Assembly (NCBI GenBank): GCA_021432635.1
Contig: MU270024.1
Span: forward strand, 1 to 64,000
DNA: 64,000 nucleotides
Source of the DNA: Thozetella sp. PMI_491
Lineage: Eukaryota; Ascomycota; Sordariomycetes; Chaetosphaeriales; Chaetosphaeriaceae
Reading direction: 5' to 3'
Every line of letters starts with the position of its first letter. The stretch's first letter is position 1. Below the pieces are notes generated by a model, which was not told the origin of the DNA, ran no database searches, and saw only the letters and a list, made by a program, of their open reading frames with translations. Of the stretch, positions 22,651 through 34,814 are shown in pieces. Both the position numbers and the translations under genes were made by a program.

Positions 22651-24320
22651 CCCATTCATCTCTATCAAACACTAACAGAGAATGTAGTTAGCTCTAATTA
22701 AGTTTTGCTATAGTGCGATATACTTGTGTCGAGACTTCACTCTAGATATGCTAGCCTTTACCCCTTCGGCCGGTTTAGAAAACTTGTTGCTAAAAACTCA
22801 TCAACAAGCACATAGGCAGCTTATACATCTCCACTGAGCCGCATTTTAATTCCTCCAACTTCTTTTTGAAAAAGTGAGGACAAGGTAGTTATGCCGTGCA
22901 CGCCTAAGAAGCTTCGCTCCTATCGTCCGGCGAGCTTAGGGAGTAGAGCTTGTTAGATGCAGTTGTGCCGTTACTATTCGTATCTTTTTCTTGGCCGAGC
23001 TCAAGTTGGCTACTTACAGAGGCTCAAAATACCCTCTTTCCTGTTCCAAGTAACTCAATGTCACCATACTACCCATGTTCACTCATGCTTTACCTATAAA
23101 TCTTATAATCGGGCGAGATTGTACCATCTTCCCAAAAGAACACCCTAATATTACATGCAAGGGTCCAGGCAAATGATAATTGACGCTTGCAGTCTTCTGC
23201 ACTATCTGGAGGGTAATGTTCGCCTTTTGAGCTACTCACAAGGTGGTTGAGCGAGAATTACGCTTGTAGATGGTCCTCCACTGCAGTACAACGATCGTAC
23301 CTACTAGGGCACTCATAACTTACAATTCTGTGCACAAAGGCTAGCATGCTTGTTTGAATTTTAGTAAATACTTTAACAAGATCTTGTCGAATAGTGCGTA
23401 TGGGGAAAAGTAATTGGGGCTAAGGTATTCTGTATTACCTGTTTTATCCTCCAAGCCCGTAAGGTCAGCACAATATAGAGCCGAGGAAACACCATTATTC
23501 GAGATAGCATTACTGATAAAACTTATCATATCATATTTAAACTTATCTTGGACAATCGGCTATTGGTCGAATGTCGTTGCCATTGCCGTTTAGGTCAAGT
23601 TGATCCCGTCACATTATGTGGCAACTGCCGAGATTCATGTATTGCGGCAACCAACCGGGAACATTTGGCCATCTCCTCTGCCTGTATTAAGAAAGTCATG
23701 AACACCCAGGTCTTGACCGAAACCTAGTCCAGCACGGCATGTGATAAGATAATTTGGGCTAGAAGCATAGAGTTAAAGGCATACATTACGGTTCGAAAGA
23801 TAGTAGTGGTCATGTTTGCTTACTTTAGTATTGCTGCGGTAGTAATTGAGTTGTAACGTACATTCTTCCCTGCTACGTATTTTCTCATAACAGGTAGGTA
23901 GGCGACATAATTCAAAGATACGGACGCATTGAACCCGATATTCCAGCCCGGTTGCACCCCATTTTATCGAGCTGATGTATCGCCAAGACGCTTAGAGATT
24001 AGAATTCGGAGAGGTGATCATCATGAAGCTGCTTCAAAAAAACCCTTATGGACGGCTTTGTGGGTCTTTGCCCGGAAACCCAAGATAGAACAAACCCCGA
24101 GAAGAATGTGTCCGAAGGAATGGCTTTCAGTCCGTAGTCAGCATAGTCTCAAATAACGGAGTATCGCCTGATGCTTGCCTTAGTAAAGAGAGCAGGTATC
24201 TGTGAGGTAACTATCGCACTGTAGGACTGCTTACATGTTGGATTCCCATATACTGAACCATACTCTTGATAAGCGAGAGGCAAGAGAGGAAAAAAATCAA
24301 CGCAAGCTAGTCTACCCAGA
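22651..24320. other. 1.7-kb intergenic stretch between convergent genes
   Basis: Lies between the stop of the transporter and the stop of a minus-strand regulator. It is moderately AT-rich (for example 23360-23540). No gene, repeat or RNA is recognised. Confidence 0.45.
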
Positions 24321-25856
24321 TTAAGCTATATCTATATAGATAACTTCTTCTCGTGTATGTCCCCTAATGGAATTCTCTACCGGTAACCAGGATGCGGACG
24401 GTGCCATTGGCTCAACGATGACAAAGTCCATTTGGCAGGTTGTCTCTGACACGAAGCTAATGTTGGAGATCTGGACGTTGTAGTTGCTTCCGGTCGCAGC
24501 AACCTGCGACTTGAACGTAAACGCCTGCTGCGCAAGCCTTAGTGCAATCCCGCTGTCCCAAACGCCTTCTCGCCTCCTCTTCGAAGCCAGTAGTTCCAGA
24601 CTCTTATCCCGGAGAGGAGCATAGCTACAGCGATACGCCAGCATGAAGAGCGGTGGAATGATGCCCAGCGAAAGTGAGAATGCATACTGGCTCTCTCCGA
24701 GACCTTGATCTTCGCCTTGAAGGAATGCTTCGGCCAAATCTAGAAGCCTTGCTATATCCACATCGAACCTATCGAAGCAATCCCCGCTAAAAATGTTGTC
24801 GAGAGTAACCTTGATGAGTAATTGGTATATTCTTAACAGCAACACCGCCTGACTTTTCCTGGCATCATCCTCGCTAAGTGAAGCAGTGAGGTGGGCGAAC
24901 CCTTCATTCCATTGACCGAAGCTGTTGCAAATCCCTTCATATCGAGGAACGATATCAGTGGATAAAACACCAGGCAAGGGACCGCCGCACTCCTGGAGGC
25001 TTTCGTAATAGTCGATCACGCAGTGAATTTCATTGTAGATTACTTCTATGTGGTATCGAGCGTCGTCGATAGATTCAAAGTGTTCGGGTAGTAGGACATG
25101 AAAATCCTGCATCGTGTCATATGCTCTCATCTTGCTTGAATCTCCGAGTTCCATAATTTGATTCTGTAGACCAAGAAAGTCTCGTTCAAGAGATACAGCT
25201 AGCTGAGATGGTTGGCTTGAGTCGAGAGCCAAGCGTTGGCGTTGCTCGCCGATGATTCTGACTCCTGATTGAATGTGTTGCAGGGCGGGATAGAAACAGC
25301 CACGGAGGCTCTCTATCGAGTAGAAGATAACGCTGGAAACAAGAACGGCGTAAATGGATGATTCGAAATGGCTGATGAGGGCTATATCCCCCATGGCTTT
25401 GGTGTAGTGGTAGATGGCAGTGGCTTGGTAACGCTCTCGGAGCTCCCCTTGTTGACAGAAGGACTCGTGCATGCTACTCAGTGCTACGAGAGCCGACATG
25501 ACAAAGTCATGTCTGGCAGCGATCTGGAAGATGCCTTCCACCCACAGCGCCGAGTAGAAGGGCGCAGTCAGCTGCAGCGCAGCCCGGCATCAAAAGTAGT
25601 GCAACGATCGTCTCTCGGAGTGGACCAGGTCAGGGTTCTCTGGCAAAGGCCTTGGAACCGTGAAGATGATGAACTTGTTCGCAACCTGGGGCACCTGAGG
25701 CGCATCATAGTGGCAAGGGACGCGCGCCTTTAGGCAACGCTGGCACCACGGCCGGTCCTCATCGCATTTGACGCGACGCGACTTGCAGGTCCGACAACCC
25801 GTAGTCGATCGTGCGCTTTGCACGCGGAGCAGCTTCTCGCGAGGTTCCGGGGCCAT
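24321..25856 (-). pseudogene. Zn2Cys6 transcription factor with in-frame TGA
   Basis: One uninterrupted minus-strand frame of 512 codons, apart from a single TGA at 25592-25590 (codon 89). Upstream of it lie the start MAPEPREKLL and a complete zinc cluster with C21, C24, C31, C38, C41 and C48 (GCRTCKSRRVKCDEDRPWCQRC ... PC), then the highly conserved segment SERRSLHYF. Directly after the stop the same frame resumes with CRAALQLTAPF and some 400 residues typical of fungal zinc-cluster regulators (FVMSALVALSSMHES, YYESLQECGG). Relatives usually have Arg where the stop stands, so CGA to TGA is the simplest cause (inference). An intron is unlikely because it would remove the conserved segment and lacks a good donor. 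Alternatives are stop-codon readthrough or a sequencing error. As it stands it would yield an 88-residue DNA-binding fragment. Confidence 0.75.
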
Positions 25857-26564
25857 TTCGTGTTTCGTCCTTCAAGGAATGAGTGACAAATTTGAGGCAA
25901 CTGCGCACAGTAACCAATAGAACTTGAAGGAGAGACTAGGGCTTGCACTATGTGCAGAACATAGCTCCTTAAATAGTACACGGCCACTGTGTAATTCGTA
26001 GGGCCAAGGTTGTGTTGCGCCCCTGCAGGCCTGAGCCACGGCACGGAAATGGCTACGGTTTCAGTCAGCGCTAATCGTTTCTGGTTAGCGTTCACGAGGT
26101 ATTGAAGGAAAGCCCCACTTTGATAAAGGCCTAGCTGTTAGTAGCTAGCGCTCACGAAGGTTGAAATTGCTACAGTATATCTCAGCGGCAAATATGTCTG
26201 GTCCTGTAGAGGATAACGGAGAAGGGCTACTCACGATTGGACAAGGTGGCCAACCGTAGCGAACAATAAGATGAGAAGGATTCGACAGCACCCTGTTAAG
26301 GGGTGTGTAGATCGTCGAGGAGAAGCAGCCTCCAACACGGCCATGTCTTGGAAGAAATGGCGTGAAAGCTTTGCCCATCGCGCCCAACTATCCAGGTATA
26401 CGCCAAGTACATAAACTAGCCATTCTCGCCTTTGTTCGCAGTTGGAAAATATGGCAGCGCGCTCTTGACATCACCTCCGAGTACACCTAGTCACTTATCC
26501 AGCCACTAGTTATCAGTTCGGTACACATTCTTCCAGCAAAGTTCGATAGGCCGCCGGTTTCGAT
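25857..26564. promoter_or_regulatory. Divergent promoter region, regulator and S10 peptidase
   Basis: Shared upstream region of a minus-strand regulator gene and the plus-strand carboxypeptidase. It holds two imperfect copies of a TAGCGYTCACGAR-type block at about 26085-26098 and 26147-26160. No further motif could be assigned. Confidence 0.4.
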
Positions 26565-28797
26565 ATGTATTTTTCTCTGCCCTCTCTCGCTCTCCTCGCG
26601 GGACTTGCCAGTGCCCAGTTCCCTTCTATGCCTACCGGCTTAACAGTTGTCACCTCCAATGTAGACCACAATGTGACAATTTCATACAAACAAGTAGGAA
26701 TCGCTGAGCTACATAGCGGACGCAGGAGAGCTAACGCAGTGCTATCCAGACTACCCTCTGCGAGACCACTCCAGGTGTGAGGTCATTCTCTGGATATGTA
26801 CACCTTCCACGAAGTTCCCTGTATGACATGGAAGTCGGCTTCGATATCCACACGTACTTCTTATACTTCGAAGCACGGAACGATCCTGAAAATGCTCCCC
26901 TCGGCATCTACTTGGCAGGTGGGCCGGGAGAGAGCTCGGCTTTCGTCGCCATGAATGGCGAAGGTGGACCCTGCTATGTTAACTTGGATGGCAACAGCAC
27001 CACCCTGAATCCGTGGTCTCTTAACAACTATGCCAATATGCTTTACATCGACCAGCCAGTCAGCACTGGATTTTCTTACACATCTCTGATCAATGGCACC
27101 TATAGCGCAATAGAGCAGGTTGTCAAACCACTGGGTGTTAATGTAAATGAGACTCTGTCAAATACACCAATTGGTGGCCGAGGTGTCTACTCAGATCCAA
27201 GCCCTTGGGCGACAACCAATACGACTCTCTCTACCGCACAGGCTCTCTGGCACTTTGCCGAGCACTGGTTGACACAGTAAGTTCATAATTGGAGAATTGG
27301 CTGCAGAGAAGAAATACTGAAAGAAAGTCTGACCGCTAGGTTTCCGGAATACCGATCCAATAATAAAAATATTGGAGTCTGGGGCAATTCTGTATGTTGG
27401 ACCCGCTGCTGCCCCCTTCCTCCTTTTCTTTTCAGCTTTCTTTTTACCAACCCCAATCCTCTTTCAGAGCCTCCGTCCAAAGCTCAAACTAACATTTCCA
27501 CTCAAGGCTGGAGGGATGTGGGCACCGGCTGTAGGCGCACAATTTGATAAGAAAATCAAAGCCTCCGACTTGGGATCTTCTCTGCGCGAATGGACAGTCG
27601 ACAACGTTGGTGTTACGAATGGAATTATTGATTTCGGGAACTCTATGCCGTATTACCTCGAATACGCCCGCAACAATACCTACGGTAGTTTCCTCGACGA
27701 AACAACTTACGGCACATTTAAACAACAATATGCAGCCGAAGGGGGGTGCGCAGATCTTGTCAGCGTCTGCAAGACCTTGGCTGAGCAAGGGGACCCTTTA
27801 GAGAGAGGCACGAACGAGACAGTCAACCGTGTCTGTAATGGTGCTTCCCTCGCCTGCTTGCCTATGTTCAGCGTCTTGTCGGATGTCGCCAAAGTGAGTC
27901 TTATCATCATCGTTGTGGGAGAATAGGCTGACCGAGCGCCCTTAGGTGACTCCATTCGATATTGCGGTGAAGTTCAATGCTAGCTTGGTAGACCTGGGGG
28001 GTGATCCGTGCCCGTATTACTTCCCTGTACACGTTTTTCTCAACCAAGAGTGGACGCAGCAGGCCCTAGGAGTTCCTCTCAACTTTACCTACACCTCGCA
28101 GATTGTGCTGAACGCCTTTTCGTTCACCCCTAATGCCACTGGTACAGGAGGCGGCGTTCGAACTGACAAGGGCAACATCGAGTATCTGCTAGATATGGAG
28201 ATCAAGGTGGCCTTGGTATACGGTGACCGAGACTCCCGATGTCCATGGAATGCGGCCGAAGGACTCGCACTTACTGCCAACTTCACAGGACGGGAGGCAT
28301 TCAGTCGCACGGGGTTTGATTTCATTCAGACAAACAATACCTACCAGGGTGGTGCTGTTCGGCAAACTGACAACCTAAGCTTCTCCCGGGTCTTTCAGTC
28401 TGGCCATGGAGTCAATACGTATCAGCCGGAAACTGTGGAGCGTATATTTTATCGTACCTTCCAAGGTCAGGACGTGGCAACCGGGAAAGAGAATGTCAGC
28501 CGAGGATACCTGACCAAGGGGCCGAGCAGTAGCTTCTACATGGTCAACACAACCCTGCCGGAAACACCAGACACATGTATGGTTCTTGGGTCCTTTCAGG
28601 AACAGTCATTCTTGTCTCTTTTGCAAACTGGGCCAACCAACGGGACGGGAGACGGTAAATCCAAGCCAACCAACGGGACAGAGGATGGCGGTTCCCAGAC
28701 TGATGACCCGAAAAGCAGTGCCTTCGCAGTACAGGCTCCACTAGTACGAGTTTCAGCTGTGGTTCTCTCCCTCACTGGTGCGTTTATGTATCTCTGA
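26565..28797 (+). CDS. Serine carboxypeptidase S10, secreted and GPI-type
   Basis: Five exons: 26565-26693, 26750-27276, 27340-27391, 27507-27893 and 27946-28797; introns 56, 63, 115 and 52 nt; 648 residues. A signal peptide is followed by the S10 core: TLCETTPGVRSFSGYV, GGPGESSAF (oxyanion region), YIDQPVSTGFSY, the nucleophile Ser236 in WGNSAGGMWAP, Asp461 in YGDRDSRCPW and His519 in QSGHGVNTYQP. The codon for Ser236 is the last before intron 3. The C-terminus has a Gly/Thr/Asn-rich linker with a duplicated PTNGTxDG unit, followed by a hydrophobic tail (VVLSLTGAFMYL) typical of GPI-anchored proteins. It should remove C-terminal residues from peptides at the cell surface. The length is above that of soluble members because of the linker and tail. 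Many sequons are present. Confidence 0.9.
28629..28690 (+). repeat. Duplicated linker unit in the carboxypeptidase
   Basis: Two near-identical CCAACCAACGGGAC blocks about 36 nt apart encode PTNGTGDG and PTNGTEDG in the stalk before the GPI signal. Such stalks often vary in length between strains. Confidence 0.6.
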
Positions 28798-29189
28798 TCT
28801 CTGCATTCGCAAACAACCAAGGTAGTTTACTTTACTGGAAAATACTGGAAAATAGCTTCAATCGCGTGACCAGCTGAGCTGGCTGGCTGATTTACTGGCT
28901 GAGGGCGGCCGATGTCGGTGCCAGCGGATTTCTCTGTGGCTAGCACCGCCACTCCCAAATGGGCAACTACCATATGAGGTTAGATACGGTCGAGACCACA
29001 CGGTCGATTTACCAGGCTCGCTATAGGACGTGTAGGAGCAGGCTTGGATGGGAACGGCAATAATAGTATTCTTACATTAAATTCATTGTGGAATTAAGCA
29101 GAAGTGTTCTTAAACTTTGGGGCTCGAAGTCCTTGCTGCTATTAAAGTGCACAACTAAATGGTAAGAGAGAACTGTCCCAATATTTTGC
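28798..29189. other. Intergenic between convergent genes
   Basis: About 390 nt between the stop of the carboxypeptidase and that of the P450. A small direct repeat (ACTGGAAAAT twice, 28837-28856) and GCTGGCTGA-type repeats are visible; nothing else. Confidence 0.4.
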
Positions 29190-31060
29190 TCAAGACGTGG
29201 CCTCTGCGATGGTCATCCACATTGACTTGTGTGTAGTAACGAGATATGAAGCCTCATTCCATGGGCACGTTGGGTCTACGATTTGGAAGTCAAATGCGCG
29301 GAGCAACTATTACATTGACATGGTCAGCTAATACGTACATTGCCTCGCACGCAGGATGTCAGACAGAGTTTAGAGCAACAGAGCGTAATGTTGCCGGATC
29401 AACCTACCTCGAAGAAAATCTTATTCAATTCCATGGTAGCGATGGTCTTGCCGGCGCACATCCATCGCCCAGCACCAAAGGTGATGTCAAGTGCGCGATT
29501 CATCTGGAGCTTCTGGTGTTCAGTACACTCAAGAAAGCGCTCGGGACGAAACAAATGAGCGTCTGGACCAAAGATGGACTTGTTTCGAGTCAGTGCCACA
29601 GTGTTGTGGCCAATTGCAGTGCCACCAGGAACGAACACTCCGTTGATTGTATCTCCTCCAGGTGGTGTGACCTTGTAGTGTCCAGCATTGACAGGGGGTT
29701 TCATTCGGTAACCCTCCCAAATAACGGCTTGTAGATAGGACAGCTTTAGGGCCTCCCTATGCGAGATTGGGTACGAAACTTTGCCTTCTACCGCTTCCTT
29801 GATTTCTTCCTTGAGCCGATTATAGACACGCGGAGTTGTTATGACGTACAGCATCGTTCCACGGATTGTGCAGGCTGCGGTATCAGAACCAGCAAATATC
29901 TGTAGCATAACCTCTGCTTGCAGCTCTGGTCTAGTGAGACCGTTACGGATGAAACCTCCCTGTACCAGAGTTAGCGTCCCAGGCACGAGAATGAAGAGAT
30001 GTTGAGAAACAATAAAAAGAAACCACAATCCATTGCACGTACGACCATATCATTTCGCGGCTCTTCGTCTTCTAATCTTTCCGATATAAGCCGCTGGGTA
30101 ACTCTTAGAGCGTCCATATTAGCCCTTCGTAATTGACGATAGTTTTAATACACACGAAGCAAAGTCCTCGCTCTGGATACTCACGACATAATTTTTCCGA
30201 TGCCTGTTTTATCTGTTGCCTTTGGGCCAAGCAGGTGCATGATTGGTTGGAAGTAAAATATGCGTCGTATCCAAGGGACATCAAATGCTACGCTGTTTAA
30301 TCCTATCACCAGATCAATTTGGCTTATCCAACCTGCATAAAAACCGTGTTTAGCAGTTGCCCAACACAAAAGTCAACAGGAGTTGCTACGAACTTCCCGA
30401 ATCATAGAAAGGGCCATTTTGGTGCGTACCGTATACATCCGTCCCTTCGTCTAAGTAGCCGAATGGCTGCCCGTAGCCAAGACGAGTTATTACATCCAAG
30501 GTAAAATATCGAGAGATCAGAGAAAAGTCAACCGGACGAAAGTTCTCTCCGTTAGAAGTGAATTTCCGTCGAATTAGATGAATCAGCCTACATATCTGAG
30601 AGTCGATGGCAGGCTCCAGGTCAGGGTTCTCGCGCCCATTGTAACCACTCGCAACTTTGGCTTTTATTGCATCGTGCGCCTTCGTACTAATGAGCGACGC
30701 CATGGAGTCCAATTTCCCAAACTTGGCCGCAGTATTCCAGGAGTCCCTCGTGTATTTCGCACGACTCCCCGCTATGGCGCGGAGGGTCTCAGGATCATCT
30801 GTGACTAGGTAGTTGGGGCCATTGCGCACTAGGCGGCCATATTTCTCAAGGCTAAGATACGCTTGTGCATTCTTGCCTCGCAGGGTATTCAGTCCGATCC
30901 AAAGGTACGAGAAGGAGGCTAACCAAGGACCAGGTATGTGGCGGAGACGATACCACGCCAACACCGCGGAAACCAGGTACCAGGTCACCAAGCTCACTAT
31001 TACAGAGCTAACAATTGTCGACCAACTTGTGACGCCTAATCCACTGGCAATGAGATTCAT
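29190..31060 (-). CDS. Cytochrome P450, pisatin demethylase-like
   Basis: Five exons on the minus strand: 31060-30430, 30332-30185, 30103-30043, 29959-29408 and 29306-29190; introns 97, 81, 83 and 101 nt; 502 residues. An N-terminal membrane anchor (about residues 10-30) precedes the Pro-rich hinge RLRHIPGPWLASFS. The I-helix motif AGSDTA is at about 303-308, the K-helix ExxR is E362-GY-R365, RPERF is near 418, and the heme loop FGAGRWMCAGK carries Cys448. The last exon (LLRAFDFQIVDPTCPWNE) matches the C-terminal pattern of the pisatin-demethylase-like fungal P450s, and intron removal gives DVYGWISQIDL and NDMVGGFIRNGL. It is an ER-bound monooxygenase, likely for an aromatic or secondary-metabolite substrate (inference). 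The ATG at 31060 is chosen for the anchor; an upstream in-frame ATG is possible. Confidence 0.9.
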
Positions 31061-33652
31061 AGTGATGAATTCGTCCGCTACGAAATTATAATGTTGAGTA
31101 AGCGGCCGCAAAAGAAGCACGTAGGAAAAGGGGGAGGAGGAAGAGGGTAGAGCAGGAATCATCTGAAGGATTCCGATCATCAGGTTATGTGACCACACCA
31201 GGGATCACTCATCAGAATGCCTTCTTGGCTCTACAACCTCTTTTGGAAATTAACCCCTTTTGAGTATACCTGTAGCGCCGCTCCAATTGCTGCAAGCCGC
31301 AATCCCCGGGCACCGACATAATGCATGCCGCTGTGTCCTGGTTGGTGGCCAGCATTTTCCGCTGTATCTCAGCATTAGCGATAGCCGCGTTGGCCAATGG
31401 AGTACCGGGCTTCTACCGATCTGACTCATAACCATTCATAGTAGAATGCAATGCAATGCGGGTTCAATGGCTGGGAGCATCCTTTACGGCTATGGCGGAT
31501 ACTAAATATCAAAGGAAGCGCGCAAATTATGTTTGATGCGCAAGGTATGAGCCTCGGTGAATAGATTCGCCGAGCCTGAGTTTATTCAATACTGGGCTCC
31601 TCCACGGTTTTAAAGTAAGACAGAGGAGCATATATGGTTTCATCAGCTGTAGATACGAAAATATAAGAGCCTCGCTGCACAGCCCCGTGATCTAATAACA
31701 TACACAGTAGCGTGGCCTAATAGCTTAATAACCGACATTTACAGTGGTGTGGGCTCTTGGCTGATTCGGCATATGATACAATGTCTAAGCCCGAGGTGGA
31801 CCCGGCATCCCATTTCCGTATAAGCCTGCTCGTAATATATGTTAGGCTTTTAAAGGGGTTAATGGTCGGGTTATGGTTCGCTTCTAACACTGTGGTCCTA
31901 TTTTCTTTATCCACAGGACCCTTTAATTATACATCCATAGAAAATGAATAGCAGTGGGTAAGAAGCTGTTTAAGGTCTAAGATAGCTCACACAACAGCTA
32001 CTATCTTATCCTCTTAGGCCTGGCCTATCAAAGAAAGGTTATTGCTGATTAAGTCATCTTATAGGGCCGCGATAACTTTTGCTAGAGCTTCTATACCGTG
32101 GTACGGCCAAATCTATCGCAAGCTCGCAGTGGTGCGGCTGAACCTTACTGCGAACAACAGATCATGGTGGCTTTGGCAACTTTAATAGGTGTTGCACGTG
32201 ACGGAAGCTGATCGTGGCTCGTCAGCCCTGACGAGTTCCGCATATGAAGCTAGGGAGCAGGTCGAGAATGAGGCTCTGCGAGCCCCGAGTGGCTGCATCT
32301 GTCAACGATCAATTGTGATCATTACTGGATTTTCGCTGTGCTTAGGGATTACACTAGACTCAAGCAAAGCTGCATCATAATCTTTTTAAGAAAATGGCTG
32401 GAAGCGGTGGGTGCATGCTCTACTTTTCCTTCAAAGAGAATCTCATGGTAATAGTAGATTTGCCGATCTGGAGAGCTCGCAATAAAGACGATATGCTTGA
32501 CTTTTGGGTGTCGGTCATAAAGGTATTTTGCACCACAAGGTCGCTCCTTTAGTCAATCATTTTCAAGGAGGCGACCGTGATGTGAAGAGGACGCCCTACA
32601 ATAAATGCCACTAGGAGGTTGAAGCGTATTATTAACCAGTCATCCCATAACCGTCACCGTTTCGGGAGCAGCAGACTAGGAATTCAAGAGCTGAGCTATC
32701 TTATAACCATTCCTAAGCTAGGGGATAAAGCAAGGCAATAAAAGTTTTAAGGAAGAAATGACCAACTGGCTGTAGGATATAACGATGCGGCCGGCAAGAT
32801 CATTTGGCTAACCGATGTAATCACGTAAGTATTCGGGTTCGCGATTATCGGTAATTACGCTAAGGTGACCTCTAATGAATGACCACAGATGTCCTTGTCG
32901 AGAGATTGGTCCTGCCCAAATTGCGCGGCACCAAAAGTCCACATTTCCCGATCTTTTATTTCGGACCGTAGTACATCGTGCTTACTAGGCCTAACATCTA
33001 TGTTCCATGTTTGCGCATGATGTTCCCTTTAGGTTGACACGAAGTTCTGCAGAGACCATGCCTGATCCATCCTAGCAGCAATCCTACCCACTCTCCTACG
33101 ATACCACACATATTGGACGGAATTCCGGCAGTGGCATCGAGCTAACTCAGAACAACATGCTAGCGTATCAGCACTTCTACCTAAAGTGGGAGAGTGGCCC
33201 GTAAGTAGATTTCTGAAGAGCCGTTCTAGCCGCCACCGATCTTCTTGCCCTGTTATCAAACTGGAACCCGGGGTCTTAATCCTCCAATGTATCCGTCCCA
33301 AGATAGAAAGAATTGCGCCTTCAAGTGACATGAAGCCGGGTAGCAAGGGGGCCAGTGGAGAAAGTCCCTGCGTTTTGGGACGTTCTTGGCGGTGACCCCT
33401 TGGAATTGCATTCGGAATTCCATCAGCTCTTAAGATGGGCTTGTGGAGAGTCCCATGCAGGGAGAGCGGGACCAGAGAGCCGCCATGCGACTGGTATGTG
33501 TTGCACCGGATGTCCTTGAATGGACCGAAGGGTGGTGACCTAGATAAAGTCAAGGGGTCGGCGCTGCTTAGTGCCTGTAAACTGAATCGCATGAATAAGT
33601 CGGCAATCCTCGTCAAAAGCCTCGCTTCTAAATCTAAATTCAAAGTGCAACA
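31061..33652. other. 2.6-kb divergent intergenic region
   Basis: Separates the P450 from the EthD gene. Several frames are open on both strands (notably minus 33029-33757), but none has domain signatures and the latter runs antisense into the EthD first exon. No repeat or RNA is recognised. Confidence 0.45.
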
Positions 33653-34199
33653 ATGGCCGCTCAGATTAGCAGTGCAGCTCCCACTGGTAAATCCGGCCTT
33701 GTTCGGATTACAATTTTGGTGCGTAAGCGGAACGATGTTTCGCATGAGGAGTTCCATAAATAGTAAGCCATTCTATACGCGGCGCGCATAGGCTGCGACT
33801 CATAGCTAATTAATGCAACGTAACAGCTGGTCTGAGGAGCATCCCAACATTTGGCTCTCGGTTCCAATCGTCCAGGACAAGATTGTCAAGTACTCTCAAT
33901 TCCATGGTAACGAGGCCTTGAAGATTGCGTACGGGTCAGCTATCCCATTTGCCTCGTACGACGGCGCCGCTGAGATGTGGGCTGCCAGCGCAGACGACCT
34001 TGTACAGGCAAGTCCTGAAGTTTGCTTCCTGCATCTTAACATGGCGGTGTTTCTAATTCCCACCGATGAGTAGGTTTTCACGGATGTGGAGTATCTACGC
34101 ATAGTCGTGCCCGATGAGGAAAAGTTTTTAAAGCGAGCGGAGGCGCAAATGGTCATTGGGTGGGAAGAGCTAAAGTGGGTTGATGGCAAGAGGCAGTAA
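33653..34199 (+). CDS. EthD-domain (dimeric alpha/beta barrel) protein
   Basis: Three exons: 33653-33762, 33827-34007 and 34074-34199; 138 residues. Splicing of intron 1 (64 nt) restores EEFHKYWSEEHPNIWL, the conserved His-x-Tyr-Trp/His core of the EthD family. Further conserved blocks are KYSQFHGNEALKIAYG and YDGAAEMWAASADDL, and after intron 2 come VFTDVEYLRIVVPDEEKF and EAQMVIGWEE. Intron 2 (66 nt) starts with GCAAGT and ends with TAG, so it is a GC-AG intron. EthD proteins are small dimeric barrels found as accessory or tailoring proteins in aromatic degradation and fungal secondary metabolism, for example decarboxylase- or dehydratase-like. Start: first ATG of the exon, MAAQISSAAP. It has the same orientation as the DJ-1-like gene 615 nt downstream, and the P450 is divergent. 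Confidence 0.87.
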
Positions 34200-34814
34200 C
34201 CAGTTACTTGATCGTATAATATTAGTAGCTACCGCGGGAATTATTAAATGAGTTACGCTTTTCAAGTGACCAGGGGAAAGCTCTTGAATCCAGTTTACCC
34301 TTCTTAGATAAAACGTGGGCGGAGAATGCGGTTTGGCTGCCATGCAGAGTCAGAGGATAATTGCGGTAGCAATATAAGCCTTTCGCAATGTATGTCAGCG
34401 GTTACAAAGTGTTAAGATTGTGTACCTCCATGTAGCTGCAAGCATACCTTTGAAATACAGCCAGAGCCGACGTGGGCAGAAAATTGTGTCGGAAGTCCTA
34501 TTCAACAGTAGTCTAGTCGGGAATGTGAACAAGAATAGTGTCGGAATCCCGTCGGAGAGGCCCCGTGGTGGGGCCACAAACCCGCCGAGTTCTAGCGCTG
34601 AAACCTCACAGGCTTGACTGGGCGGGTGGATAGTAATAGTAGTAACATTGACCGCGTGCTGCATAACCAGTGGGGCGCATTCGCTTTTGAGAGTGTGTCC
34701 AAGTATATATACGATTTCTCTTCATTGACGGAACGGAGGGTGTGCCCTCTTTCCTACATGACTCTTGTCTTCCTACATGGCTCTTGTCTTCTCCCTATCA
34801 CAATTCATGCTAAA
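34200..34814. other. Intergenic, EthD to DJ-1-like gene
   Basis: About 615 nt without a supported gene. It ends with a tandem 19-nt duplication immediately before the DJ-1-like ATG (annotated separately). Confidence 0.4.
34751..34788 (+). repeat. 19-nt tandem duplication upstream of DJ-1-like gene
   Basis: Two adjacent units, TTCCTACATGACTCTTGTC and TTCCTACATGGCTCTTGTC, differ at one base and end about 26 nt before the ATG at 34815. They lie in the probable 5' UTR. The unit contains an ATG (ACATGAC/ACATGGC), so each copy adds a short upstream start. Confidence 0.8.

Noticed and set aside
29246-29734. Plus-strand frame of 162 residues
   Set aside because: Exactly antisense to the heme-binding exon of the P450, whose motifs are unmistakable.
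33029-33757. Minus-strand frame of 242 residues
   Set aside because: Runs antisense into the first EthD exon and has no recognisable domain; considered chance.
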